From positions 52,273 to 116,272 of the forward strand of contig JALSHE010000001.1 in assembly GCA_026982415.1 (NCBI GenBank): DNA of 64,000 nucleotides. The letters are read 5' to 3'. The notes under the pieces were generated by a model, which saw only the letters and a list, made by a program, of their open reading frames with translations, did no database searches and was not told the origin of the DNA. Positions 37,955 through 47,166 of the stretch are shown one piece after another (position 1 is the stretch's first letter; every line of letters starts with the position of its first letter). This DNA comes from Robiginitomaculum sp. GTDB taxonomy: Bacteria; Pseudomonadota; Alphaproteobacteria; Caulobacterales; Maricaulaceae. Both the position numbers and the translations under genes were made by a program.

Positions 37955-38596
37955 ATGGAAACCGGAAAATTTATCACACTAGAGGGCGGCGAAGGCGCGG
38001 GCAAAACCACCCAAGCGGCGAGGATAAAATCTGCCCTGGAAGATGCTGGCATCGAAGTGGTTATCACCCGTGAGCCAGGCGGAACATTCGGTGCCGAAGC
38101 TATCCGGGATTTGGTGCTTAGCGGCTCCCACGAGCGCTGGTCTGGCTTGACCGAATTATTGCTCATGTATGCGGCAAGGCTCGACCATGTGGAGAAATTG
38201 ATTAAGCCTGCTTTGGCGCGGGGTGTCTGGGTTCTCTGCGACAGGTTCAGCGATTCCTCAATGGCCTATCAAGGTTATGCGCGAGGGTTAGGCCGTGAGC
38301 AAGTTGCGGCTATAGACGCAGTGGTTATGCAGGGGTTCAAGCCGGACTTGACCATCTTGTTTGATATTGACCCTATCCTTGCCCAGCGACGGGTAAAATC
38401 ACGCGGTGAAGATTTATCCCGTTTTGACACCGAAGATTTGGCGTTTCATAAAGTGTTACAAAAGGCTTTTTTAGATATTGCCAAGCATAATCCTGATCGC
38501 TTTCGCACCGTTGATGCGGCTGCATCGAGAGACGGTATTGAAACCCAGATCAAGCATATTTTGATGCAGCGTTTTGCGGGGTTACGCCTTGGCTAA
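37955..38596 (+). CDS. tmk: Thymidylate kinase
   Basis: Phosphorylates dTMP to dTDP. 213 aa, normal length. P-loop GGEGAGKTT at residues 11-19, TREPGGT with the substrate Arg, VLCDRFSDSSMAYQGYARGL and the LID region AQRRVKSRGEDLSRFDTED. Starts 2 bases after dacC and the stop overlaps a possible upstream start of holB. No unusual features. Confidence 0.96.
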   Translation: METGKFITLEGGEGAGKTTQAARIKSALEDAGIEVVITREPGGTFGAEAIRDLVLSGSHERWSGLTELLLMYAARLDHVEKLIKPALARGVWVLCDRFSDSSMAYQGYARGLGREQVAAIDAVVMQGFKPDLTILFDIDPILAQRRVKSRGEDLSRFDTEDLAFHKVLQKAFLDIAKHNPDRFRTVDAAASRDGIETQIKHILMQRFAGLRLG

Positions 38597-38609
38597 AGCA
38601 AGTTCAGAC

Positions 38610-39650
38610 ATGCTGCCCGAAGCCGACCGGGCAGATGGATGCCCGCGCCCAAGGGATGTGTATTCCCTAGTTGGACATGCGCAAGAGGAGGCTAAATTTG
38701 CTTCTATGTTCGCAAATAATACCTTGCACCATGCTTGGCTACTGAACGGCCCCACAGGTATTGGTAAGGCCACATTGGCTTACCGCATGATCCGTAGAGT
38801 GTTGGGCGGCACCCCGGAAACGGACGGCGCTTTGGATATACCGCAATCCGACCCGGTTGCACAGCGGGTACAGTCGCTCGGACACGGTGACTTTTTGTTG
38901 ATCCGTCGCCCCTATGACCAAAAGACCAAAAAATTACGCGCCGAAATACCGATCATCGAGGCGCGTAAAATCAGTGATTTTTTCTCGCGCAAAGCGTCTG
39001 AGGGGGGCTGGCGGGTCTGTCTCATCGATAGTATCGACGAGATGAACCGTAACGCCACCAATGCGGTTTTAAAAACCCTAGAAGAACCACCAGAGAAAGC
39101 GCTGCTTATCTTGCTGTCAGGTGCGCCGGGGCGGTTATTGCCAACCATCCGTTCGCGCTGTTTGAACCTCCCGCTCAGGCCGGTACACGATACGGAACTA
39201 CGCTCATGGCTTGCCCAGCGTACCAATGCGGACGCTGGTGATGTAGAAGCTGCCGTGCATCTTGCCAACGGTGCGCCCGGAAAAGCATTTTCCTATGTCC
39301 AGAATGCTAATGATGTTCTTAAACCACTTGAGCGGTTTTTGCGCGGTTTTCCCCGGCAAAACCCTCAATTGCTACACTCAATATCGGACACATTGGCGCT
39401 TGCGAAAAATAAAATCAGCTATGATTTATTTTGGGACGGACTGGAATCTACCTTGCACGCACAGGCTATTTACGCGGCAACAGGGGAGTGGAGCGGCGCG
39501 TTTGAACCTATAGCACTCGGTCGTTCTCCAGACCAATGGGCCGACATCCGCAAACAGTTAGACAATATGCGCCTAGCAGGAGCTGGGCTGAACATGAATA
39601 AGAAAAATGTATTGCTGCAAGGCATGATGCAAATTGGAGCGCCCATATAA
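38610..39650 (+). CDS. holB: DNA polymerase III subunit delta'
   Basis: Clamp-loader AAA+ subunit. 346 aa from the ATG at 38610; a TTG at 38574 is in frame and would overlap tmk by 23 bases. Walker A-like GPTGIGKAT lies at residues 47-55. EIPIIEARKISDFFSRKASE, VCLIDSIDEMNRNATNAVLK and the sensor LLLSGAPGRLLPTIRSRCLN (written here in part) give the AAA+ pattern with the SRC motif. Fits the conserved tmk-holB-tatD order. Confidence 0.93.
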   Translation: MLPEADRADGCPRPRDVYSLVGHAQEEAKFASMFANNTLHHAWLLNGPTGIGKATLAYRMIRRVLGGTPETDGALDIPQSDPVAQRVQSLGHGDFLLIRRPYDQKTKKLRAEIPIIEARKISDFFSRKASEGGWRVCLIDSIDEMNRNATNAVLKTLEEPPEKALLILLSGAPGRLLPTIRSRCLNLPLRPVHDTELRSWLAQRTNADAGDVEAAVHLANGAPGKAFSYVQNANDVLKPLERFLRGFPRQNPQLLHSISDTLALAKNKISYDLFWDGLESTLHAQAIYAATGEWSGAFEPIALGRSPDQWADIRKQLDNMRLAGAGLNMNKKNVLLQGMMQIGAPI

Positions 39651-39663
39651 TGTTAGTAGCCAA

Positions 39664-40455
39664 ATGTTAGTCGATAGCCATGTAAATTTGCACGGTGAAC
39701 AATTCGCCGATGACTTGGACGAGGTTGTTGCGCGTGCCCATGCGGCCAACATCACGACTATGTTAAATATATGTTGCAAGGTTTCGGACTTCGCTGATGT
39801 GCTTTCTGTCGCCAAACGCTATGATAATATGTACGCGTCCGTCGGTACACACCCCCATGAAGCGCGTGAAAACCCAGATATAAAAGCTAGTGAAATCATT
39901 GACTTAAGTAAGCATAATAAAGTTATCGGCATTGGTGAAACCGGTCTTGATTTTCACTACAATTACTCGGATAGCGACGACCAATACGCCAATTTCCGCG
40001 CGCATATTGACGCGGCACGCGAAACACAATTGCCCTTGATTATCCATAGCAGGAATGCCGATACACAAATGGCAGATTTGCTGGAATCCGAAATGCAAAA
40101 AGGCGCGTTTCCGGCACTGTTGCATTGCTATACGGGCGGGGCAGAACTTGCCGCACGGGCGGCTGATTTGGGGTTGTATTTCTCCATATCCGGGATTTTG
40201 ACCTTTAAAAATGCCCATGAGTTACGTGAAATAACCAAGTCTTTACCGGAAGATAGGCTGTTAATTGAAACTGATTGCCCGTATTTAGCCCCGATGCCCC
40301 ATCGTGGCCGCCGTAACGAGCCTGCATGGGTCGTGCGGGTCGCAGAAGACTTGGCATTGTTGAAAGGCTGGAGCTTTGAGGAGACGGCACAGCGGACAAC
40401 AGATGCATTTTTCAACCTGTTTACCAAGGCAAAAAGGCCCATAGATGAAACATAA
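39664..40455 (+). CDS. tatD: TatD family hydrolase
   Basis: Metal-dependent DNase-like hydrolase. ATG at 39664 (MLVDSHVNLHGEQF) gives 263 aa; an in-frame upstream frame from 39634 lies in holB. The N-terminus has DSHVNLH in place of the DxHCHL motif, the variant usual in alphaproteobacterial TatD. GIGETGLDFHYN, IIHSRNAD, LLHCYTGG and IETDCPYLAPMPHRGRRNEP carry the remaining metal ligands. Short tandem ATGTTAGT duplicates surround the start. Overlaps the MBL gene by 11 bases. Confidence 0.94.
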   Translation: MLVDSHVNLHGEQFADDLDEVVARAHAANITTMLNICCKVSDFADVLSVAKRYDNMYASVGTHPHEARENPDIKASEIIDLSKHNKVIGIGETGLDFHYNYSDSDDQYANFRAHIDAARETQLPLIIHSRNADTQMADLLESEMQKGAFPALLHCYTGGAELAARAADLGLYFSISGILTFKNAHELREITKSLPEDRLLIETDCPYLAPMPHRGRRNEPAWVVRVAEDLALLKGWSFEETAQRTTDAFFNLFTKAKRPIDET

Positions 40456-41305
40456 TCTACAAATCACCATACTTGGGTGTGGTTCTAGCGGCGGTGTGCC
40501 GCGTGTCGGCGGCGATTGGGGCGCGTGTGACCCTGAAGAGCCAAAAAATATACGCAGGCGTTGCTCTTTATTGGTTGAATATTGGCAAACTAGGGAAGGT
40601 GAGGGCGAGGGGGCAATACCGCCTGAAAATGAGCGCACTATCGTGCTCGTAGACACCGCTCCAGACCTGCGTAATCAGTTATTAGACGCGAATACACAGC
40701 ACATTGACGCCGTGCTCTATACTCATGACCACGGCGATCAAACCCACGGTATAGACGATTTGCGCGCCATAGCATACCGCCAAGGGGCACGAATAAAGAC
40801 CTATATGGGACAAGATACCAAAGACGATTTATTGCACCGCTTTAAATATTGCTTCGAAAAACCTGTTGGCCGCGTACATCCGCCAATTCTTGATTTACAA
40901 GATTTAATTAAGGACGGTTCCGAGATTATGATTTCAGGCCCAGGTGGTGATTTACCCGTTTCAGCTTTTGAAGTCGGTCACGGTAATATCAATGCTTTCG
41001 GGTTTGTGTTCTGCAACAAGCTGGCATATTCACCAGACGTGCACTCCATCGGTGATAATACGCTGGAGCGGCTCACAGGCCTCGATACTTGGATCGTTGA
41101 CGCGCTACGCTATCACAAACACCCAACCCATGCTCATATGGATAAAACTCTACACTGGGGCGCCCACACACAAACCAAAAAACTCATCTTCACAAACCTG
41201 CACATCGACATGGATTACAAAACCCTAACATCAGAACTCACAGGGAAACACGGGCCGGCATTTGACGGCATGATATTAAAACTATCACAAATATCAACAA
41301 AGTAG
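40445..41305 (+). CDS. PhnP-like MBL-fold metallohydrolase
   Basis: 286 aa. Starts with ITILGCGSSGGVPRVGGDWG, where a Gly-rich loop precedes CDPEEPKNIRRRCSLLVE, as in PhnP phosphodiesterases with an extra Cys-bearing loop. The MBL motif is YTHDHGDQTHGIDDLRA; later ligands are EVGHGN and the KHPTHAHMDKTLHWG segment. PhnP itself acts on cyclic phosphates, but in tatD-linked operons the substrate is unknown. Last gene of the dacC-tmk-holB-tatD series. Confidence 0.9.
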   Translation: MKHNLQITILGCGSSGGVPRVGGDWGACDPEEPKNIRRRCSLLVEYWQTREGEGEGAIPPENERTIVLVDTAPDLRNQLLDANTQHIDAVLYTHDHGDQTHGIDDLRAIAYRQGARIKTYMGQDTKDDLLHRFKYCFEKPVGRVHPPILDLQDLIKDGSEIMISGPGGDLPVSAFEVGHGNINAFGFVFCNKLAYSPDVHSIGDNTLERLTGLDTWIVDALRYHKHPTHAHMDKTLHWGAHTQTKKLIFTNLHIDMDYKTLTSELTGKHGPAFDGMILKLSQISTK

Positions 41306-41362
41306 AATAAATATCAATCTATAAAGTTCTCATAATATAAATTATGCGCCTTTTACTTGAGT

Positions 41363-41533
41363 TTAATTAAACCGTCCAATTGTCTTGACCAATTTACTTT
41401 TTAACGGCGGTGTGTAACCGTGCTGTGAACCATCTGCATGGATGGCAATAATTTGAGCCTTATCTAGCGTACCATCGTTTTCTAAGAGCCGCGTGATCCA
41501 GTCGCTTAAAATGTATGATTGATGACCTAGCCT
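41363..41533 (-). pseudogene. Coding-like fragment without a start codon
   Basis: The minus strand has an open frame of 56 codons bounded by TGA at 41534-41536 and TAA at 41363-41365. It reads SYILSDWITRLLENDGTL, then DKAQIIAIHADGSQHGYTPP and ends LVKTIGRFN. The composition looks like a real protein, but there is no ATG, GTG or TTG in the frame. A frame change just upstream offers ATG AAG GCT at 41537. It may be the remnant of a gene. No family recognised. It occupies the otherwise empty 344-base gap before the barrel gene. Confidence 0.3.
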
Positions 41534-41574
41534 TCATGACCTTGCATGTTAATCGTTGTTAATGCACACTGACT

Positions 41575-41608
41575 TCAAAAAAGAGGCGGTCTCTTGCGAG
41601 ACCGCCTT
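41575..41608 (-). terminator. Rho-independent terminator for the barrel gene
   Basis: Perfect stem AGGCGGTCTC (41584-41593) and GAGACCGCCT (41598-41607) with a 4-base loop. On the minus strand it is followed by CTTTTTTGAAG. It lies 42 bases past the stop of the 41650-44862 gene. Confidence 0.88.
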
Positions 41609-41649
41609 AGTTTAGTGAATGAGAGCGCCCAATTATGGGTGAAGAAAAA

Positions 41650-44600
41650 TTACGGCGCCGGGCTGACCACAATGATGTTTTCATCACCAATGTCCGGCGG
41701 CGGGATTTCCTCTCCCTGCTCTCCTACCCTGCCCCCTACTCCACTTGCCAAAGTGTTTTTGGGTTCAGAATTCTGCCCGGCCATTTGTACTGTATCAGTT
41801 GAAATGGCGGCTATATTGATCCGGGCCATGAGGTCTTCTGCCTCGGCCAGATTGATGATGACTGGCTTGTGAGACGGGTCGCCCAGCGGTGAATTGGTTT
41901 TCGTAATGGCCAATTCATATTCGCCGGACGGCAAATCATCGAATGCATATTGCCCGAAACTAGTCGCATATATTTCGAAATGATTGCCCGCGTCCGCAGT
42001 ATCAGTGAGCGACAAGCGCGCACCCTCTAGGCGTTTTTCGCCTTTATTATGGGCACCGTCGCCGTTCTCGTCAATAAAGGCAAAGCCGCGAATTTGCCCG
42101 CGCTGCACGATAGGCAAAAGTAAATCCGTAATATGACCATCATGAATACTGGCTTTGGTCGAAACATTTTCCGCCAAACTATAACCAAGCGGTAGACTAC
42201 GCCCATCTATTTGCAATTCATGGATGCCAACCTTGATGTTTTGAATAGTGAAATAGCCAGCCGCATCGGTGCGCAAACTCATGCTTGATTGCCGCACCCG
42301 AATGAGCGCCCCGCCAATGCCTGGCTCGTCTTCTTGTTTGATACCGTCGCGGTTTTTATCTAGAAACGCCCTGCCCTTAAGCACGCCGCGCCCTTCATCA
42401 CTGGCGCGGAATTTACGCTTTTCGTTGAAATCAAACCGACCATCCAAGAATATACCAAGCCGTTGATCGCCTTGTAAGTTATTGCGGTAAGACAGCCCCA
42501 TGGACAGATTTTTATTGATCCTAAGCTCTCGCCCTACAGACACCGTAAGAAATTTGTCAGACTTATCAGTGGCTTGCCCAGAAAAGCTCTGTAATATCCC
42601 CATGCTAGCCGTCAATTTTGTCTTCTTGCCCAGTAATTGTCCAGAGTTTAAATTGGCCACAACACCGCCGCGTGTAAAATTATTATCTTTGCTCCACGAG
42701 CCAGATATAGACGGGGAAATAGACAAGACCGCGTCCTTGGGCAGGCTTAGATTATAGGGCTTGGCGGTTAATTGCGCATCAAACCTGTTAATACGTGCTG
42801 CACTGCCCTTACGGTTCGATGTATATTGTCCGCGCGCGGTCATGTATTTTGTGTCTTGGTATATGCGCGCCGTTAGCTGATCACCTGTTTCGGTGCTACC
42901 GTCTGCCAGTTTTTGTGTATAGGCCGTATAGTCTGCTGAAATATTGGTGCCAATTTTACGCAAGGATGTATTGACGGAAACCCCATATGTATCCGTAGAT
43001 GTATCATTACCATTTTTAGAAAACACACCACTTTGCGTGTGGCCATAGCGTGCGGAAATAGCCGGACGTTCAAAAGGCCCCAAAGTTTTGCCAGCCGTCA
43101 TCTGTACCGCAGCGCCGTAACTAGCAAAGTCTTGCCCGCGTTTTCGGGTGTCTGGCACAAATTGCTCATCTTCAGTACTGCCACCTGTATCGATATTTTC
43201 CTGTTGCGCCAATTGTTCTGCGTCTAGGTCAGAGCGCTGAAATTCAGCACCGTCATAAGACGCGAATACATCAACATTTATTTTCTTACTAACGGCGTAG
43301 CGGGCATCAATATTAGTGCGCACATCTACGGATTTTTCTCTGGCCGCGCCGTTAAAATACCCGACATCAGCCTGAACATTCCATTTTAACTTCTTGTCGC
43401 GTTTGCGCCCAAGGCGACCACTTATTGCAGATAACACCGCCATTTTGTCATCACTCAGCCCGTCCGATTTAACCGAAAGCCCGGCTTCCCAGCCGTCTTT
43501 ACTGGCATAGCGGGCGCCAGCCGTTAACCCTGAAAACTTCAGGCGGCTTTGATCTTCGCTAATTTTGGTAGATCCAGATGTCGGCACCCCTGCTGCCAAA
43601 GCCCAGCGACCTTTATCGCTCTCCTTGGCATAACTTATCCCCCTAATACGGCGAAGACCGACCCCGTCCAGTTGACGAAGATCGGTGGATAAATCACCAA
43701 GAGAGCCGTACCCCCCCTTAACATGAGCGTAATCGAGGGATAACCAGGACGGCTGTGCCTCCCGCGCATTTGTCGGGAGGTCGGGGATTTCGTAGCGCAT
43801 TCGCCCGTTAAAACCTTTGACGCGAAAATCAACATCTACCGTATTAATGGTATCGGTTCCGGTATGAAGTTGGATGGTTTCCAGAGTGAACGGGGTTTCT
43901 TTGGTAACTTCATTGATTTTCGCCGTTGGCTGTACGGCACCCTTAAGGCGCGCATCTAACGAGATATTAATCCGCGATCCGCCTTCCACACTCACATGGA
44001 CGCCGGTGAGAGCTTCGATTGTGCCGAGCGGTAATAATAGATTTATTTTATCGAAATAGGTCACGTCTTTGGAGACACCAACCGGACGATCGTTAAGTTT
44101 CACAAGTCCGGTATCAAGATTAAGCTCGAACACGGCGCTGTCCTGCGCCCGCTTCACCCGGATAGATGCTCCGCCGTCAATAATCTGGACAGTGTGGCCA
44201 AGCTCTTTGGCTATGGGACGAAGCGGTAGCAACATCACGGAGCCAATAGCTTTTGGCCCTGGCTCCAGATTGCCCAGTGGTATGTCCTCTACAAAAATCT
44301 CAAACCCGGTTGCGACTTTCAGGCGCGGATCGAGGTTAAAGTCGATTTTGTTCTCGTCTGCGTCTATTTTACCTATAGCACCAGACATCACGGCTATGGC
44401 GTTGGGGGTTAGATTAATGCTACCAACGCTAATCTGGCCGTATTGCTTAAGCTTACCGAGAGCCTTGCCATTGGCTTTAACAATGCCCGTATCGGTGTAA
44501 AGCTCCATGACCACACCGTCTTGGGAACGCTGCACCACCAAGACGCCGCCCTCGACATCGTATTCAAATATATCATTTAATCCGGTAAAAATCGGCTCTG

Positions 44601-44862
44601 CCCGTACCAATAAGGTGCCGTTCGCATCCCGGCTAACCTCTGTTTCCAAGACTTCACCCTCTAGCGTCACCTTAAATTCAGGAATAAGTTCAGCTAAAAG
44701 TACAGGTTTCTCTACATTAACGAGAGGGTTTTGCGTTTCGCCATCCTGCCCATATGCTAGTGGTGAGAATATTGTGAACAGGCAAAGCAAAGTGCTAACC
44801 AAGAAAATACTCAGTTTTTTCAAGCGGCTAAAACCGTTATGTGATGAAGAGCGCCTTAGCAC
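41650..44862 (-). CDS. Large exported outer-membrane barrel-like protein with SdrD-B-type C-terminal domains
   Basis: 1070 aa from a GTG at 44862. Signal peptide: basic start, LSIFLVSTLLCLFTIF, probable cleavage after AYG near residue 38. Two related N-terminal modules (about 60-185 and 190-310) resemble copper-amine-oxidase N-terminal domains (LLPLRPIAKELG) and both end in a DxRLK strand. About residues 335-820 are alternating short strands with Asp/Gly/Asn turns (DYAHVKGGYGSLGDLS, RYGHTQSGVFSKNGN), typical of an outer-membrane barrel. Two SdrD-B-like domains follow, each with a calcium-type loop: FLDKNRDGIKQEDEPG and FIDENGDGAHNKGEKR. The tail is acidic and Pro-rich. It overlaps the small gene upstream by 7 bases. 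The function is unknown; an usher-like or adhesin-like role is inference. Confidence 0.7.
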   Translation of the reverse strand: MLRRSSSHNGFSRLKKLSIFLVSTLLCLFTIFSPLAYGQDGETQNPLVNVEKPVLLAELIPEFKVTLEGEVLETEVSRDANGTLLVRAEPIFTGLNDIFEYDVEGGVLVVQRSQDGVVMELYTDTGIVKANGKALGKLKQYGQISVGSINLTPNAIAVMSGAIGKIDADENKIDFNLDPRLKVATGFEIFVEDIPLGNLEPGPKAIGSVMLLPLRPIAKELGHTVQIIDGGASIRVKRAQDSAVFELNLDTGLVKLNDRPVGVSKDVTYFDKINLLLPLGTIEALTGVHVSVEGGSRINISLDARLKGAVQPTAKINEVTKETPFTLETIQLHTGTDTINTVDVDFRVKGFNGRMRYEIPDLPTNAREAQPSWLSLDYAHVKGGYGSLGDLSTDLRQLDGVGLRRIRGISYAKESDKGRWALAAGVPTSGSTKISEDQSRLKFSGLTAGARYASKDGWEAGLSVKSDGLSDDKMAVLSAISGRLGRKRDKKLKWNVQADVGYFNGAAREKSVDVRTNIDARYAVSKKINVDVFASYDGAEFQRSDLDAEQLAQQENIDTGGSTEDEQFVPDTRKRGQDFASYGAAVQMTAGKTLGPFERPAISARYGHTQSGVFSKNGNDTSTDTYGVSVNTSLRKIGTNISADYTAYTQKLADGSTETGDQLTARIYQDTKYMTARGQYTSNRKGSAARINRFDAQLTAKPYNLSLPKDAVLSISPSISGSWSKDNNFTRGGVVANLNSGQLLGKKTKLTASMGILQSFSGQATDKSDKFLTVSVGRELRINKNLSMGLSYRNNLQGDQRLGIFLDGRFDFNEKRKFRASDEGRGVLKGRAFLDKNRDGIKQEDEPGIGGALIRVRQSSMSLRTDAAGYFTIQNIKVGIHELQIDGRSLPLGYSLAENVSTKASIHDGHITDLLLPIVQRGQIRGFAFIDENGDGAHNKGEKRLEGARLSLTDTADAGNHFEIYATSFGQYAFDDLPSGEYELAITKTNSPLGDPSHKPVIINLAEAEDLMARINIAAISTDTVQMAGQNSEPKNTLASGVGGRVGEQGEEIPPPDIGDENIIVVSPAP

Positions 44863-45359
44863 TCTGGGGCTTCCATGCGCTGGCGGCAGGTCGCATCATA
44901 CGCGCATTGGGCATTTTGCCTAACGGGTACAGCAGACCAACCACCACGCAAGGAATTATAGACCTCGACGTTTATGATAGGTGTGGAAAATAACCCGTTT
45001 GGTGTGCCTGCCTGATTTGTTTGAAATGTGAAACGAAATTGTTGTTTCAGCACAATCTGGCGACTTCCAATCCGGGTATTGTTACGGATAATCTTTGAAG
45101 TTATTGTATTTATTGAGTTTTTCCCAATATTTTTTTGTGAGTTCTTACGCGGTTCCACAGGGATGGGGCGGCGGCATTCGCCAACGACCCACCACGCAGC
45201 ATTGTTGGTCTTATCGACAACAAATGCGGTGTCTCCGTCTATAATCTCCAACATTACGGCAGTTTTAGCCGGTTTCGCGCTAACTAAGCCCGTTCCAGTT
45301 GCTAACACAGCAATGATAGGTATCAGATATAAAATCCGAAAGTTCACAATATTTTCCAT
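44856..45359 (-). CDS. Small exported Cys-containing protein coupled to the barrel gene
   Basis: 167 aa. N-terminus MENIVNFRILYLIPIIAVLA is a signal peptide or anchor, with a probable cleavage at VSA near residue 28. The mature part is beta-rich with VGECRRPIPVEPRKN and a terminal NAQCAYDATCRQRMEAPEC, giving four Cys that can form two disulfides. The stop overlaps the start of the barrel gene by 7 bases. No known family (no PapD-type chaperone or pilin motif). A role as partner, periplasmic assistant or substrate of the barrel protein is an inference from coupling. Confidence 0.6.
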   Translation of the reverse strand: MENIVNFRILYLIPIIAVLATGTGLVSAKPAKTAVMLEIIDGDTAFVVDKTNNAAWWVVGECRRPIPVEPRKNSQKNIGKNSINTITSKIIRNNTRIGSRQIVLKQQFRFTFQTNQAGTPNGLFSTPIINVEVYNSLRGGWSAVPVRQNAQCAYDATCRQRMEAPEC

Positions 45360-45499
45360 TCACCAGTTTGCGCTCTTTGGCGCTTATGATGAACATAGCA
45401 AAACGATGTTTAAATTCTCTGAATCAGGCGGTAAGGATTGCGGGGAAAAACCACGTGATTGGCGGGGAAAAAGTTAATTCACTGAAAAATTAGTTATCT

Positions 45500-45588
45500 T
45501 GTAGGGTGGATTAGCGCCTCTTGCGCGTAATCCACCGTGCGGCACACTCCAAAGGTGGATTACGGCAAAGAGCCTAATCCACCCTACA
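45500..45588. repeat. Nested inverted repeat, intergenic
   Basis: Outer arms TGTAGGGTGGATTAG (45500-45514) and its exact complement at 45574-45588 enclose inner arms GTAATCCACC (45526-45535) and GGTGGATTAC (45554-45563). Each arm is itself a variant of GTAGGGTGGATTA. Such elements occur in many proteobacterial genomes between convergent genes. Sits just after the guaA stop and may end transcription from both sides. Confidence 0.6.
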
Positions 45589-45591
45589 GGC

Positions 45592-47166
45592 CTACTCCCA
45601 CTCAATTGTCCCAGGTGGTTTTGACGTGATGTCGTACACTACGCGGTTGACGCCCTGCACTTCGTTGATGATGCGGGTGGCGGTTTCGCCCAGGAATTCG
45701 TGACTATAGGGGTAATAATCTGCGGTCATACCGTCGGACGAGGTCACAGCCCGCAGTGCCAAAGCATATTCATAAGTGCGGCCATCGCCCATAACGCCAA
45801 CGGTTTTAACAGGTAATATCACCGCAAAAGCTTGCCATATCTCATTGTATAAACCGTGTTTTTTTATTTGGTCAAGGTAGACCGCATCAGCCTCGCGCAA
45901 CAGATCAAGCTTGTCTTTGGTTATGACACCCGGACAACGAATAGCTAGGCCAGGTCCTGGGAATGGATGGCGCTCTACGAAGCTTGTCGGCAATCCCAGC
46001 TCCCGCCCTAAGTCCCGTACTTCGTCCTTAAAAAGTTCACGCAGAGGCTCTACTAGCGCCATATTCATGCGTTCTGGTAGGCCGCCAACATTGTGATGGG
46101 ACTTGATGGTCACAGATGGGCCGCCGTCGAATGATACACTTTCGATGACATCAGGGTAGAGCGTGCCTTGGGCAAGGAAATCGGCTCCCCCAATATTTTT
46201 GGCTTGTTTCTCAAAAATATCAATAAAAGTTTTGCCAATTATTTTGCGCTTTTTTTCTGGGTCAGAGACGCCTTCCAGCAAGTTTAAAAACTGATCTTCC
46301 GCATCTACATGAATTAGTTTAATGTCATAATGCTTTGAAAACATTGAAACTACTTCTTCAGCTTCGTTTTTGCGCATCATACCTGTATCTACGAACACAC
46401 AGGTCAATTGATCGCCAATGGCCTCATTCAACAAGACTGCCACTACGGAACTGTCGACCCCGCCGGAAAGGCCGCAAATGACTTTACCGTCCCCGACCTG
46501 CTTACGAACGGCGGCAATGGCTTCGTCTTTAAACGCCGCCATAGTCCAGTCGCCTTTCAGCCCTGCAATAGTGTGAGTGAAGTTTTTGAGCAATTGCGCC
46601 CCGATAGGCGTATGGGCGACTTCGGGGTGGAACATGACATTATAAAATTTGCGTTTAGCATCTTCGCTGGCCGCAAAGGGGGCATTTGGTGAGCGCGCAA
46701 TAATTTCAAACCCGTCCGGCAATTTATTGACCCGGTCGCCGTGGCTCATCCAGACTATATGCTCGGAGCCGACATCGCCGATACCCGCAAATAACGGACT
46801 GTCTTTGATAATTTCTAAACTTGCACGGCCAAATTCGCGCTCGTCTGCCGCTTCGGCAGACCCACCAAGCTGGTCAACCATAGCCATCTGCCCGTAACAA
46901 ATCCCGAGAACAGGAACACCTAAGTCAAATACGGCATCATGGACACGCGGGCTGCTCGCGCCGCCAACACTGTTGGGGCCACCGGACAAAATAACTGCAC
47001 CCGGTTCAAAATCCGCCAATAGGGTGTCTGTGATTTTATTATAAGGATGCACTTCGGAATAAACACCGCTCTCGCGCACCCGCCTAGCAATCAATTTTGT
47101 GACCTGGGAACCAAAATCTATAATCAAGACTTTTTCGTGGTGACCAGTATGAGTGTGAGTTGTCAT
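45592..47166 (-). CDS. guaA: GMP synthase (glutamine-hydrolysing)
   Basis: Converts XMP to GMP with glutamine-derived ammonia. 524 aa, standard. The N-terminal class-I amidotransferase has Cys90 in [12 protein letters not shown] and the His-Glu dyad in MFHPEVAHT. The ATP pyrophosphatase has the P-loop [11 protein letters not shown] near residue 232. The dimerisation domain ends in [13 protein letters not shown]. Its ATG shares a base with the stop of the RsmB-like gene (TAATG), so the three genes guaB, rsmB-like and guaA form a single minus-strand unit. Confidence 0.97.
   Translation of the reverse strand: MTTHTHTGHHEKVLIIDFGSQVTKLIARRVRESGVYSEVHPYNKITDTLLADFEPGAVILSGGPNSVGGASSPRVHDAVFDLGVPVLGICYGQMAMVDQLGGSAEAADEREFGRASLEIIKDSPLFAGIGDVGSEHIVWMSHGDRVNKLPDGFEIIARSPNAPFAASEDAKRKFYNVMFHPEVAHTPIGAQLLKNFTHTIAGLKGDWTMAAFKDEAIAAVRKQVGDGKVICGLSGGVDSSVVAVLLNEAIGDQLTCVFVDTGMMRKNEAEEVVSMFSKHYDIKLIHVDAEDQFLNLLEGVSDPEKKRKIIGKTFIDIFEKQAKNIGGADFLAQGTLYPDVIESVSFDGGPSVTIKSHHNVGGLPERMNMALVEPLRELFKDEVRDLGRELGLPTSFVERHPFPGPGLAIRCPGVITKDKLDLLREADAVYLDQIKKHGLYNEIWQAFAVILPVKTVGVMGDGRTYEYALALRAVTSSDGMTADYYPYSHEFLGETATRIINEVQGVNRVVYDITSKPPGTIEWE

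Noticed and set aside
39664..39700. TatD missing the usual HxH metal motif (DSHVNLH)
   Set aside because: This variant is usual in alphaproteobacterial TatD and in E. coli TatD the motif also differs.
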